64,000 bases of DNA from Diplodia intermedia (taxonomy: Eukaryota > Ascomycota > Dothideomycetes > Botryosphaeriales > Botryosphaeriaceae): positions 1 to 64,000 of the forward strand of contig JAKEKT010000031.1 of assembly GCA_021495925.1 (NCBI GenBank), written 5' to 3'. The notes beneath the pieces were generated by a model. The model worked only from the letters and a program-made list of their open reading frames with translations, made no database searches and was not told where the DNA came from. The translations under genes and the position numbers were made by a program. Below, one piece after another: positions 44,101 through 56,293 of the stretch. The number at the start of each line of letters is the position of its first letter. Positions within the stretch are counted from its first letter, which is position 1.

Positions 44101-47100
44101 TCCATCCATACTCGTGGCCTTGCATCTACTTCGTGAGGAGGAAAAGTTGAACATCCTCAACAGAGACACTCGATCCTCTGAGACCGGTAACCTTGCCCCT
44201 GTGCTAGCGCAGCTTGGGCGTTGGCTTGACTGGGAATTCTGGGATTGGAAGAACACCAGCCCTTATGGTCTGGATGGCGCAAGTCTAGATCAGTGGGTCT
44301 TTGAAGATGGTAAGCTGGCTCGACTGTAGAGTTTGGGCAAAACGAGCAACAAGAGCTGACTACCTTTAGCTACCATCACTACTATCTCACTTCCCACTCC
44401 TCCTTGGGAGAAACCTCCTTCAATTTTCGACTGGCTGGAAAGGATGCTTGACCCGCGCAGGTATCAAGGTTTCCCAACTCTTGACATGCTTGTTGGACAG
44501 CCAGAGAAACCTCAAACGTCGCACGATTCGCAATCCCTTGCTGAAGCAGTCACTGCTTTGACCCCACGTACAGTGGCACTTTGCAAGTACCTTGCGAAAA
44601 TACGCAGGGGCGAGCAAACAGCTAGCCTGCAGGTTGAGACTATGCTTGACAGCGGCATCGACACTCAAATGCTGGAAACCTTTCCCTCATCTGTCGTTGC
44701 TGGGATCCGGGAAGCAATCGTTGAATGTCAATCAAGCCCACCAACCACATGGAACGAAAGGCTCCTTGAGATTGTCGGTAGAGAAGATCTCACCACGTTG
44801 CTCAGGCCAGATGCTGAGTCGTCTCCAAGCCCCACTTCCTTGGTCGTAAGTGATTCATCTCTCCCGAATCGCAGTTTCATTGCTGACAGAGACAGGCTGC
44901 TCCTAGCGTTGCAAGTCGCGATGTGCATACTATTTGCCAGTCTGCAGAGGCCAACGACTCTTCCCAGAGCTCGTCCGAAGCCGACAGGTACATGATCACG
45001 CGGCTCATTTTCAGCGAAGACCGGCGCTATATTGAGGCTCTTCGTCTGCTCGAGCCACTTCGCCCTGCCGTTGCCGAATGCATTCCTGATCCATCGTGGA
45101 CCGAGGCCGAACATCTAGATGCGCAGAAAAGCGTCATGCAATGGGTCATGCTACGAACCTTTGCATTGCCGTCGGGCCATTCTATGCTTCAATTCGATAG
45201 CAAAAGGCCTCTTGTCACAGAAAAGTACCCACTGCACGGTTTCACGACGCTATGCACCATGAAGCCCCTCAACAATACCGTCAGTGCCGACCGGAGCACA
45301 TACACCGAAGAGAAGTTTGCATGGGCCTTCTTCCATGCGGGTGTCTCGGCCGGTCTCAGCATCTCACGCCGCGCCAAGGGCATTGATACATCGTGGATTG
45401 CGTACAACAAGCCTGCAGAGCTAAGCAACAAGCACGCGGGATTGCTGTTCGGACTTGGCTTGAACGGCCACCTCAAGAACATTGCCAAATGGCTGTCTTT
45501 CAAATACCTTACCCCAAAGCATAGCATGACTTCGATTGGCCTTCTCCTTGGCCTGTCTGTCTCATATATGGGGACCATGGATACTTTGGTCACCCGCTTG
45601 CTCTCAGTGCATGTCACGCGTATGCTGCCACCCGGTGCGGCCGACCTTAATCTGCCTCCTCTGGCGCAGACGACTGGACTGATGGGAATCGGGTTGCTTT
45701 ACCTAAATAGCCAGCACCGACGAATGAGCGAGATCATGCTTTCGGAAATTGAGCATGTCGAGCTTGAGGATCCATCTGCGCCGTCAGACAACATCCGGGA
45801 TGAAGGTTACAGACTCGCTGCTGGATTTGCTCTCGGTTTAATCAACCTGGGCAATGGGAATGACCTCCGCGGCCTTCACGACATGCGGCTGGTGGAGCGG
45901 CTTCTTGCGGTTGCTGTCGGACCCAAGCCCGTTGACATCGTTCACGTTCTGGACCAAGCAACTGCTGGTGCTGTCATCGCCATCGCTTTGGTGTTCATGA
46001 AAACCCAAAACGCCTCAGTGGCACGCAAAATCAACATCCCCGACACTCTCCCGCAGTTCGAGTACGTCCGTCCAGACATCTTCCTGCTGCGGACGCTTGC
46101 CAAGCATCTGATCATGTGGGACGATATCCAGGCGGACTACACGTGGATTGTCGCGAATCTGCCACCAGAATATGGAGCCAACCATAAACTCACCGAGATC
46201 AAGACACTTCGCAGCGAGCATATGCCCTTCTACAATATCATGGCTGGTTTGCTTTGGAGCATTGGCCTCAAGCACGCGGGAACCGGCAACACCAAAGCTC
46301 GGGACTTCCTGGTCACTTACCTCGATCAATTCATTAGACTATGCCACCTACCAGCCATTCGCTACGACGCCCGCCTCACCCGCAACACCGTACGCAACTG
46401 TCAGGACTTGGTAGCCCTCTCCGCCGCAACCGTCATGGCCGGCACCGGCGACATCGTAGTCTTCCGCCGCCTCCGCCTGCTCCACGGCCGCGTCAGCCCG
46501 GACGTGCCGTACGGCTCGCACTTCGCCGCGCACATGGCGCTGGGCGCGCTCTTCGTCGCGGGCGGCAGCTACACGTTCAGCACGTCCAAGCTCGCCATCG
46601 CCGCGCTCGTGTGCGCCTTCTACCCGCTCTTCCCGACCGACGTGCTGGACAACAAGGCGCACCTGCAGGCGTTCCGGCACTTCTGGGTGCTCGCGGCGGA
46701 GCCGCGGTGCGCCGTCACGCGCGACGTCGAGACGCAGCGGGCCATCGCCATGCCGCTCGCCGTGACGTTCAGGGACGGCGGCAGGCGCGACTACGCGGCG
46801 CCGTGCCTGCTGCCCGAGCTCGACGCCATCGCCACCATCGCGACGGCCTCGCCCGAGCACTGGCAGGTCACGCTCGACTTCGTCGCCAACCCCGCCCACC
46901 TCGCCGCCTTCAAGCGCACCCAGACGATCCACGCCCGCCGCCGCCCCTACGCGCACTCGTCGTCGTCGTTGCAGCAGCAGCGCCCCTCCGACCACCGCTT
47001 CTCCTCCTCCTCATCCGCCGCCGCCGCCGCAGCAGCCGCCGCAGCCCCCACCTTCAACGCCACCCTCGCCGCCCTCAACGACGCCCACCTCGCCTCCGCC

Positions 47101-47769
47101 GCCGTCGCCGCCGCCTCCTCCCGCGCCGGCGGCAGCATCCTCTGGGACTGGATCTTCTCGCTGCCCGCCCTCCGCGGCGGCGAGCCCAAGCAACAGCAGC
47201 AGCAGCAACAACATCAGCAACAGCAGCAGCAGCAGAAGCAGCAAGCGGGCGGTGGCGACGGCCCGGCGGCGTTGCTCCTAGCGTCGTCGACCAACTCGTC
47301 GTCGTTCACGGCGACGTCGGCGACGTTCCCGCTGCCCGTCGTCAGCAAGGCGGACGTGTCGGCGCTGATCATCCCGACGGCGACGATGGCGGATGCGCTG
47401 CTGCCAGGGGGGTTTGTTGCGGGTGGTGGTGGTGGTGGTGGTGCGGGGTCGAGTGCTGTGGGCGGTTCTGTCGCTGCTGCCGGTGGTGGTGGCGGTGGTA
47501 TCGAGTTGCTGACGGATGGCAAGACGAGTCCGGTGGATGAACGGTTGGTGCTGCGGACGGCGGCGTTGAGGGGGTGGGATGCGGATGGGTTGAGGAATTT
47601 GAGGCTGCTGTTCAGGTGGGCGGAGAGGGCGCAGGATGAGGAGGAGGTGCAGGGGGGTGCTGGTGGGTCGTCGGCGGCTGCGTGCAGGTGGCTGGGCAGG
47701 GAGGTGGTGGAGGGGTTGAGGGCGGTTGTGGGGGAGAGGGGGAGGGCGGTTGGTGGTGGTGTTGTTTGA
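41135..47769 (+). CDS. bimE: anaphase-promoting complex subunit 1 (APC1 / BimE)
   Basis: Four exons (41135-42931, 42983-44309, 44370-44845, 44896-47769) encode 2157 residues. Apc1 is the largest scaffold subunit of the APC/C ubiquitin ligase that triggers anaphase; loss of Aspergillus BimE drives cells into mitosis. The N-terminus (MASIRSLGVRTPAALPYLI) matches fungal BimE style. The proteasome/cyclosome repeats are at about 1380-1760: GLLFGLGLNGHLKNI, GLLLGLSVSYMG, GLMGIGLLYLN, AAGFALGLINLGNG, AGLLWSIGLKHAG and MALGALFVAGG. The region about 280-560 is Ser/Arg-rich and likely phosphorylated in mitosis. Unusually, about 1889-2075 carries poly-Ala, poly-Gln and poly-Gly runs. Intron borders all have GT-AG ends and keep frame. 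The symbol follows Aspergillus usage. Confidence 0.95.
46999..47046 (+). repeat. Ser/Ala codon run in APC1
   Basis: TCC and GCC triplets give a serine run followed by about ten alanines. It is the first of three homopolymer tracts near the APC1 C-terminus. Confidence 0.85.
47191..47243 (+). repeat. CAG/CAA run in APC1 (poly-Gln)
   Basis: Mostly CAG with a few CAA, CAT and AAG triplets, encoding a Gln run broken by one His and one Lys. Confidence 0.9.
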
Positions 47770-48006
47770 GGTTGTGGGCTGGAGATGATGTATGAGGGAT
47801 TCCCTTCTCCGTTTCTGCATAGCGTGGTGATCATTGTCTTAATCTCGGCAGGAAATGGAAATCATTCTATTTCTAGGTGGTACATAATGGGATGACGACC
47901 GGTGTCAGCCAGGGATAACGCGCTGTATGTTGTGGGAAACCGGACTCAAAGCAGGCGAGTGACTTGCAGGAAGGTGCTGATGCCCCTCCTTCTTCGGATG
48001 TTGCGG

Positions 48007-48489
48007 TCAGCCGGTCGCGGTATTGAATGGCGATGTGCGCAATGACGTGGAAGAAGACGAGGTTCTCATAGTACGAAGTGATGCGGTATATACGCGATGT
48101 TCGGTCACTTCCAGGAACCGTTGGTCCAAGTCCGAGTCGGCACGACAGTGATGACAGGGGATGGAGTGATGGTTGTGAGAGTGGTTGAAACCAGTACGCT
48201 CGTTGTCGTGATGGGCTACAGTGGTCATGAAGTTTGTTTCGGGGTCCTGCTCTTCACCCAGTCAGTCCTACCTTACAGATCAGAGACGGAAATACTGACC
48301 GCGACCCCGTGATCGAAAGATATTGCGGATGCGGAGCTGTTTTCGAAGGATATAACCGATGCAGGGAAGAATGATAGAGGCGATGAGAGTAAACAGAGCG
48401 AGAAGAGCCTCTTTGGACCATCCAGAAGTGTGGATGTCAGAGTCAAGCGGGTAAGGCTGAGGTGTGTTGCTGACTAAGGCACTGACCAT
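48007..48489 (-). CDS. small single-pass membrane protein, WSKEA family (copy B)
   Basis: Two exons (48489-48300 and 48215-48007; 84-nt GTCAGT...GTAG intron with an internal CTGAC) give 132 residues. The first exon has a short N-terminus, TSGWSKEALLALFTLI, a hydrophobic segment of about 20 residues and a basic LRKQLRIRNIFRSR stretch. The second exon encodes a His-rich part (HSHNHHSIPCHHC) and a Ser/Thr/Arg tail. The WSKEA part plus membrane segment plus LRxxxRIR is shared with the frame at 2716-3060. A one-pass membrane protein with a long soluble tail is likely; function unknown. The frame of the first exon is open upstream to 48648, so the start is not certain. The splice was found by frame and motif only. 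Confidence 0.6.
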
Positions 48490-49888
48490 TGCGATGTGAT
48501 TGCGCAAGTTGAAAGACGTGTTGCCGCAAGAGCAGAATGTCGAAGCTAGAACTAAGGGCAGTAATGGGCTAGGCTTGGAGTTGATCCAGGAAAGCAGCTT
48601 ATATATGACGGTCGGAGCATGGTGGGTGGGAAAGCAAGCAGGCGCCAACGGTCAGGTAGAGGGCAGTTCGAGTTATATCTCGTATCTGCGGGCTGCATGA
48701 GGTGCAGGCTGCATGATTGACAGCCGGACCCGGGATGGCGGCAGAAAGGCGCGAATAAGCAGTCAGTGTGAGTCGCAAGCATATGTGCTCTCATGCGGCT
48801 AGAATTTAATTGGTCTATGTAATGCATAGGGCCAGGATGCTAGCGCTAGGCTCAGTTGAGCTGCAGCGGCTGGTTCTTTTATCGGTTCAGGTCTGCCTTT
48901 ATCGCCCCGTGACCGCTGACATCAATCCTCACGTAGTGCCTAAGTTGTGGTGGGAGTTACAGCCTGGCGACCGCAGGCAATCAGCTTACTGTCCAAGCCT
49001 TATTGTGTGCCGTGACGACAGCCTCCAGCGTATTCCAGCCAACACCTCAAATTCCCCTTCGCATGAAGCTTTATGGACATTATCATATGTACATGATACA
49101 TCATCAAGCCCCCGTGGCCGCCGAGCGCTTTTTCAGATAGGTGAAAGAAGAAGTCTCAGCTCCCGGCCGCTCGGTATCCTGCTTCCTCTTGCAGTGACAG
49201 AACTACAGCACGCACTGGCAAGTGCGACAAGTCCTCCAGCCATGACGTGTTTGTTTCGCCGATGAGAATAGTCACAGCGTTCCCACGGGGTGTACATAGC
49301 AGAAGACGGCGTCCATCTTGCCCCTGTTCAGTACCGACAAGAGCCACCGCGTACAAGTCACCACCATATGTTCACGGAATCGACACAAGCAGCATCAGCC
49401 AGCGAGATCCATTACCTACTACAGCGAGACCGAACCAAGAACCACCGCCTTGTAGGTGGGAAGAAGAAGAAGAAGAAAAAAAAAAGCCCGACTGAAGAGT
49501 GACTACAAAAGGGGGATGGTCCATGGACGGGAAGAAGGCCCCGGCCCACCATCAAAGAACGTCCAGAAGAGTAAATACACGTCATTGTCTCCACAAACCA
49601 CCCTTCCCCCAACGAGGAGGATCAGAGCCAAAAACACGCACACCGAGAAAATTGTGCTCCACCGAGACACCTTCCACCACACCCCGGAGGAGAGGAGAAG
49701 CCGAGCCGGAGCGGGTAGGTGGGTAGGTGGGTACAAGAAGAGAAGAGAAAAGAAAGCAAACAAACAAACAAACAAACCGAAACGAGCAAGAGGCGCAACA
49801 AATGGAAAAGAGCTCAATCTCCATCGTCCGCCTGCCCTCTCTACAGGCGAACCGCCACGACCCCAAGCCCCCCAATCATCACATCACA
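48490..49888. other. gene-free stretch before the Tyr-rich repeat protein gene
   Basis: About 1.4 kb with no credible gene. Simple sequence occurs at 49455-49485 (GAAGAAGAA then poly-A), 49711-49735 (GTAGGTGG units) and 49755-49780 (AAAC units). Confidence 0.5.
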
Positions 49889-52800
49889 TCACGCCCCACA
49901 CCCCACCCCCCTCTTCTCCCTCCCCCTCATCCTCAACCCCACCCCCCACCCCCCATCCTCCTCCCCATCCTCCACATCATCCCCATCCTCCCCCTCCTCC
50001 CGCACACCACCATCCACCCCCGCCGTCGCGACCGCCGCCACCGTCTCGATCGTGTAGACGGGGGTGCCGGACACGACGACGACGCCGCCGGTGGCGTCGG
50101 TCAGGGTCGAGCACTCGGTCGTGGTGAGGAGGGTGGTGGTGATGAGGGTGAGGAAGGTGGAGGGGGTGGCGGTGGCAGTGGAGGTGGCGGTGCCGCCGGC
50201 GTAGACGGTTGTTGTTGCTTCGCCGATGGTTTTTGTGGTGGTCGGGGGGGAGGGGGTGGAGGGGGTGGAGGGGGTGTAGGTGGAGGGGGTGGAGGGAGTG
50301 TATGTGTAGGTGGAGGGAGTGTATGTGTAGGTGGAGGGAGTGTATGTGTAGGTGGAGGGAGTGTATGTGTAGGTGGAAGGAGTGTATGTGGAGTAGGTGT
50401 AGGACGGAGAGTAGGATGGGCTCCATGACGGGGTGTATGTGTAGGTGGAAGGAGTGTATGTGTAGGTGGAGGGCGTGTATGTGTAGGTAGAGGGAGTGTA
50501 CGTGTAGGTAGAGGGAGTGTACGTGTAGGTAGAGGGAGTGTACGTGTAGGTAGAGGGAGTGTACGTGTAGGTAGAGGGAGTGTATGTGGAGTAGGTGTAA
50601 GACAGAGTGTAAGATGGGCTCCATGACGGGGTGTATGTGGTGTACGTGTAGGACGGAGAATAGGACGGGCTGTATGATGGAGTCCAGGATGGGGTGTACG
50701 TGGAATACGTGTATGATGGAGAGTACGATGGGCTCCAGGACGGTGTCCAGGAGGGAGAGTATGATGGAGTGTATGATGGAGTGTAGGACGAAGTGGGGTA
50801 GGATGTCGGATAGGACGGCGTGTAGCTGGAGTAGCTGTAGGAGTGGCTCGTGTATCCCGGCGGTGTGTAGTACACCGTGGTAGTTACAACGGAGGGGACG
50901 AGGAAGGATTCAGTGTAGGTGCGGGAGATGGAAGACGAGATGGTGTTGGTGAAGATGGAGTAGCTCCACGTGTAGCCGGATGGAATGGTGCCTCCGAGAG
51001 TGGTTGAAGGGGATGGGTGTGGTGTGAGGGTAATGGTTGCTAAGGGGGTCAGGGATGGAGTCTGCGTCGTGTAGATGGTTGTCGGGCCGTATGAAGGTAT
51101 AGAAGGCGTCGAGTGTGTGTACGTGTCTGTGACGGGGACTGAATAGTATGTCGTGTACGTGGTGTCTGGACGAGATATGGTGGCCGCGGAGAGGGAATAC
51201 CAGGTGTCGATGGATGTGGTTGGGTATACCGTGTAGGTCGTGTAGCGTGTTGTGATGGGGCGTCCTGTGGTGTAGGTTGCTGACGGACCAGACACTATTG
51301 ACGGCGTGTATCCCGTCAATACAGGGGAAACCGTTTCCGCCAACGACGATGTGGTCTCAGTGCTCGTTGGTAGGAAGTTGGTGTCAGTGGCCGGCACTGA
51401 AACGACGGTCGTGAGCGTCGTGTCCGTCCAGGATATTGTGACCGTGCTGGGTGTCAGTGTGGCTGGGGTCGGGAGAGTAGTCGATTCCAATGTTGCAATG
51501 GAGATGACTGAGGTGTATGTCGAGATAGTCGGAAAGCCGGAGTAGGTCGTCTCGTAAGTTGATGTGCCAGATACCTCAGTCTCCGTGTACGTAGGAACGA
51601 ACGTGGTCGTTCCGATGTAAGTCGAAGGAGTGTAGGTGAAGTGATATGACGTGAGGTAGGTCGTTGGAGTGTATGTTGTCTCGGAGTAGGTGTATGTAGG
51701 GGTGTATGACGTCTCGGGGTAGGTGTAGGTAGGGGTGTAGGTCGGTGTGTAAGTGTAGGTCGGCGTGTAAGAGTACGTAGGAGTGTACGTGTAGGTCGGC
51801 GTGTAGGTGTAGCTCGGGGTGTAAGAGTACGTAGGAGTGTACGTGTACGTTGACGGGGTGTACGACTCAGTCGGTGTGTACGTGTACGTTGACGGGGTGT
51901 AGTAAGACTCTGTGGTCTCCGGGTAGGGATACGTCACAGTCCCCGTGTACGTCACTTCCGAGTTCGAGATCGTATACACGGAAGTAGTCTCGTAGGGGTT
52001 GTAAGTTGAACTCCATGTCGAAGGTACGTACGGCGGCACGCTCTCGGTGTAGGTGATGGCTGACGAGCCGTATGTTGTTGTCTTTACGATGGAAGTCAAC
52101 GATTCGGAAGGATATGGGTAGGTGAGTGTGGGGTAGGTAAGTGTGCTGTAGAGCGTCTCCGGAACGGTAGCAGTCCGGACAGTTCCAGAGGTGGTGTAAA
52201 CAGTCGTGATGATTGATACCAAGGAGAGCTTTGTTGTGCTTGGGTGAATGGAGGATAGTTCGGGCGGAGATGGAGTCAATGTTGTAAGAATCGTGTATGG
52301 AGAAGTTGGCGAGGGTGGTAAGATGGTGTACGTGGATGACCTGACGGAACTGTTAGCCCACGGGCCAAGTGAATGTCACATTTTGCTATCTTCTTAAACG
52401 AGGATAGAAGGATCAAAGGGTAAACGTACGTTGAGTAAGGCGGAGTCGGTCCGTAGTTAGACTCGCTGCTGCTTTCAGGTTGCGAGAGAGTGTAAGTGTA
52501 GGAAGAATACGGAGTCGAAGGTGAATAAGACGGAGGCGTTTCATAGGTCGGAGACACAGGCACTGAGGGAGTGACGGTAGATTCCGAGGTAGTGATTGCG
52601 GAGAGCGTGCTCGGGGTGACGGTGGACAAAGTTCCGGTGTAGATGGAGGAATGCGCTGTCCACGTGAAGCAGGACGAACCTCCATTTTGAAAGGAGAAAC
52701 AACGTGAGCCTGTGCTAATGGGAAAGACGGTGTAGTCTGTTGGTGACGTCGTGTAGACTGTTGGGGTCACGAGTGTACCGCTGACAAGTGACAAGGATGT

Positions 52801-53204
52801 GGTCTCCGTTTCAGGGGCGGAAGTGACAGTTTGTGTGACCAGAACGGTTGAGACAGTGATCGAGGTGGATGTAGCAATGCAAGTGGAAGGATTGAAAGGA
52901 GGGTAGATGCCCGGGAAAGTGGTGTCTGCGGGTCCACGTGGGTATTTCTGACCAGAAACCGTGGGAAGCTTGACTGAGCAGTGTTAGCGGATGGTTTTCC
53001 CACTAAAGATTTCTGAGAGGTTGGGGCTGAATAGAAGCTAGGAGGTAAAGAGAGGCAGCAGAGCTTTGAGTTCGAAACGAACAGGATGTGGGACTCCGGA
53101 ACTAGCAGGAAAAGCCAAACACGCAGCGGTATCGACTTACAGTCAGACTTTGCAGCCCCAATTCCGAACCCCGCAGCCAAAACCATTAGCCCGAGAAACC
53201 ACAT
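49889..53204 (-). CDS. large secreted Tyr/Thr/Ser/Pro repeat protein, cell-wall or adhesin type
   Basis: Three exons (53204-53141, 52973-52430, 52340-49889) encode about 1019 residues. Exon 1 is a signal peptide (MWFLGLMVLAAGFGIGAA). The mature part is almost entirely Thr, Ser, Tyr and Pro, with long arrays of TPSTYTY heptads (around 50270-50600) and a second array of YTPTYTYTPTYS type (around 51690-51910). Two Cys-containing blocks flank the start of the repeats (SRCFSFQNGGSSCFTW). Such proteins are usually O-mannosylated wall or surface proteins; repeated Tyr could be cross-linked by oxidation. There is no hydrophobic GPI tail: the model ends in an acidic then basic Gly-rich stretch, so the 3' end may be mis-modelled. 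Repeat number may vary between strains. The molecular role is not known. Confidence 0.8.
50270..50600 (-). repeat. 21-bp tandem repeats (TPSTYTY heptads)
   Basis: In-frame 21-bp units such as GTGTATGTGTAGGTGGAGGG on the plus strand repeat, first 50270-50400, then again 50440-50600 after a non-repeat spacer coding PSWSPSYSPSYTYS. Unit variants (TAGGTGGAG versus TAGGTAGAG) are clustered, a sign of recent local duplication. Confidence 0.9.
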
Positions 53205-56200
53205 GTTGCCGAAACCTGATCAATCAATTCGTCCAGGCACAGTTGCCAGCACCGGGGTGAGCAGAGCAGCCCGAAGTGTGGAATAGGAAGGAGACGAGCA
53301 CAAGAAGCCGATGCAAAGGGAAGCAGCAGGACAATGCCCTTTTATTCTCCCCTTGCGGACAGGTCTGATTCACGCTGAAGAATGGAATTCCATATTTGAT
53401 AGAGGTTATGTAGTGCAGCTTCCGTGAATCTATCGCCACATCGGACGGGTAATGCGGTCGACCACGTACCCAGAACCCGTTGCGTGCTTTCGGCCTCACG
53501 TACCGTCTGCTGGCTCCCGTTTGCCTCGTGTATCCTCGTTGCTGCGAGGAAAACCATCGTACCAAGCTGTTCCCATCTTCACCTGGGCGATATCAGTATG
53601 TGGTCTTATGAGGGCAACATATGATGTACATGTATGTTTTGCTTCAGAATGTTTCATCGTTCAAGATGACCGGTGCGGGGCTGGTACGCGCGAACCTGTT
53701 TTCAAGATTGCTTAACAACTATTCGGTATATCTCGAGAGCGTAAAACAGGTCTGCGAAGGCGCAACAGGTGGACGGTGGGGCCGTCGACGGTTGCACACA
53801 GCCGTCCCATTGTTGCACTGGTAGGTCCGGTTTGTTACGGCAGGGGAGCGGCAACCAGCACAAAGGCCGGAATTCCATCACCGAGGTGGCCAGTGACGAT
53901 CGAGTTGAGCAATTTGCCCTGAGTTAATTCCCAAACGACCCTTTCCAAGGAGGACAAGCTGTAATTGACGCGAAGAAAGCTGTTGGAGTCCGGAAGACAC
54001 AGGTCCAGGTACCCGTCTGTGGTGCAACGACGGATCGGGCAAGTTATGCAGGAACACTCATTACGATCAACGCCTGACAGATTGACAGCAGCCTCGCTGT
54101 ATCAGAGACAGCCACGGGCCAGAGCCGTGCGGTCCGCCATGTCTCTCGCCAGGACAAGCTGCAGGCCTCGGATGTGCATCGGAAGTTTGCCGACCGTGGA
54201 AAGCCGCACGGCGAGGGACCCGCCTCATGTATATGAAATGCATATGCGTGTTCCCGCCATGCAGATTTCCGATTTCCCCGCAGCAAGACCCAATTTTTGG
54301 CCGCGACTGGTCCACCCGGCTGGGTAAAGCTCGTACGATGGCTGCAGAAAATCAAGAGACAATCTCTGGGGACTGGCATCGGGACACGCCGAACGATCTT
54401 GCGTCATATCCACTTCCTGGACTTGTGACCGTGTACCCACGCCTGGGGAGGCAGAAATTCGATTCAGCAGATAGGACGACGTGAAATGACAGAGGGTGGA
54501 GGCCACGCGTTTGAACGTGTCAAGCACAAGACACCAGGACACGCGCGTCGGAGCGAGAAGTCCTCAGCTCGGAATACAAGGACTCACGAGGTCGACATGG
54601 AGGACGAGGGTATAGCGGTGTTCAAGAATGCTGCTGCCATGAAGATTGTGAGGACGATACCACTGTGGCTGGGTTGGTGGTGAGCAGAATCTCACGCCAA
54701 TTCGCTAAGACATGCAGGACGTTGAGGTACCGCGGCTGCAACGTGGGAGGACGTTGCAATGCTCCCCACATTGCTCGGATAGCGGCCGAACACGACATGG
54801 ACCCAGCATGACGATCGCCACCGCCGACTGGAGGCCGAGTGACTCGACGCCCCCGGCCGAGGCATGGTGCAGGCCGATGGACAGCTGCGACGAGCCCGCC
54901 GCAACACGGCGTTATCTGCCCTCTTGGCGAAGCTGGCGGAGACGACGACGGAGCGGGCGGCGTGAGCAGCTGACTGCGAGCGGCGACACAAGGCCGTGAC
55001 ACGGAGTGGTTGGACAGGCTGGCCGTGGCGAGAGGCGTTGGCCAAAGCCGAAGCGGTAGGTGACACAGGCGCGGCCCGTCTCACGCTCGTCGCCGTGCTA
55101 CCCATCACAAAGACACGCCGGGGAAAAAAGAAAGCGGGCGAAGACGGCGGCGGCGCAAAAACAAAATGCGAAACGCGCACGCGCCCGTCCGCAGGAGCAG
55201 GAGCAGGAGCAGGAGCATGCAGGTGCCGGGAGCCGTAGCGCAAGATGGAGGCGCGGGACGAGCAGCAGACCGGAAGCGGCGGGCGAGCGGCAGTGCCTTT
55301 GCTGTGTAGCCTCTGCTGAGGTGTTTGTCGATTTCAGGTGTCAGGCACTTGGGACTGGTGGTTGTTAGCGTCAAGGGGTAGCGTTGGGCGGTGTCGCGGT
55401 TGCGGGTGATGATTGCCATCGTCTGCCCCTTCCGCCCCGGATGCTGCGCCGACTTCCGGCCCGCTCCTGATTCGCCCTGCGGCGGTCCGCTACTGCCTGC
55501 TCCTGCTGCAGGACTCGCGGATCCGCCCGGCTTGGGCATGGCACGTCCGCAGGCGAGAAGACCTCTCCCGTGTTGCGAAGCTTCTGCCCCTGAGCACGGC
55601 GCTTCTCGGGCAGAGTGGGAAAGGGGAAGAGAACGCTAGGCGTGCGGTGCCGTTGCATCGCCGTAAGTGGGTGCAACGGAAGCGGACTGCAACGCCAGCG
55701 CGAACAGATAGGCTTTTTGCGCGACCCGCCTTTTGCGGGCCCCACCGCCCTCCAGCTTCACATGCGATTCCGCACTCCGCGATAAGTAAGAAAGTATGGT
55801 TTTCGTTTATTCCCTGTGTTGAAAAGTCCGGGTATTTGCTGGCTTCTCCCTTGCCATTGCTCATGCATCTTCCGGACCCAACCAACCCCGCAGGCTTATG
55901 CTGGCTGTTCCCTCGACCACAGTACCAATATCCTATCGTATATAACAAAAGTGAATCAAGAGGTGAGATCATCTCAAACTCCTGGAAAGCAATCCTCCAC
56001 AGCTACGCCAGTAACGGGGCTCCAAAGCCCCAGCGGGCTTTCAACTGCAGGCCCAGAATTCGAGGCCCGAAATAAGACCAAAGCGGAAGGATAACGTGGA
56101 AAGACCGAGAAACGCATCGTCCGTAAGCCGTCTCTCATTGGTCAGGATACAAGGCTGCTTCTATCGCCAGAACTCCAGGGAGGGCAACGCGGCCAGAAGG

Positions 56201-56293
56201 ATGCCGGATCGAAGCCTCGGAAAGTTGAACAAACTGAATCAATCGCGAAAATAGAGTATTATGTAAAGGCGACAGAAGATGAGATGGCTTTTG
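53205..56293. other. 3.1-kb gene-free region
   Basis: Many short frames without domain patterns. A hexamer run (GAGCAG units, about 55192-55216) occurs. The left end is the promoter of the repeat-protein gene. Nothing else supported. Confidence 0.45.

Noticed and set aside
50270..51910. Regular tandem repeats as a CRISPR array
   Set aside because: The units are contiguous, 21 bp, in frame within a secreted protein gene of a eukaryote, with no unique spacers.
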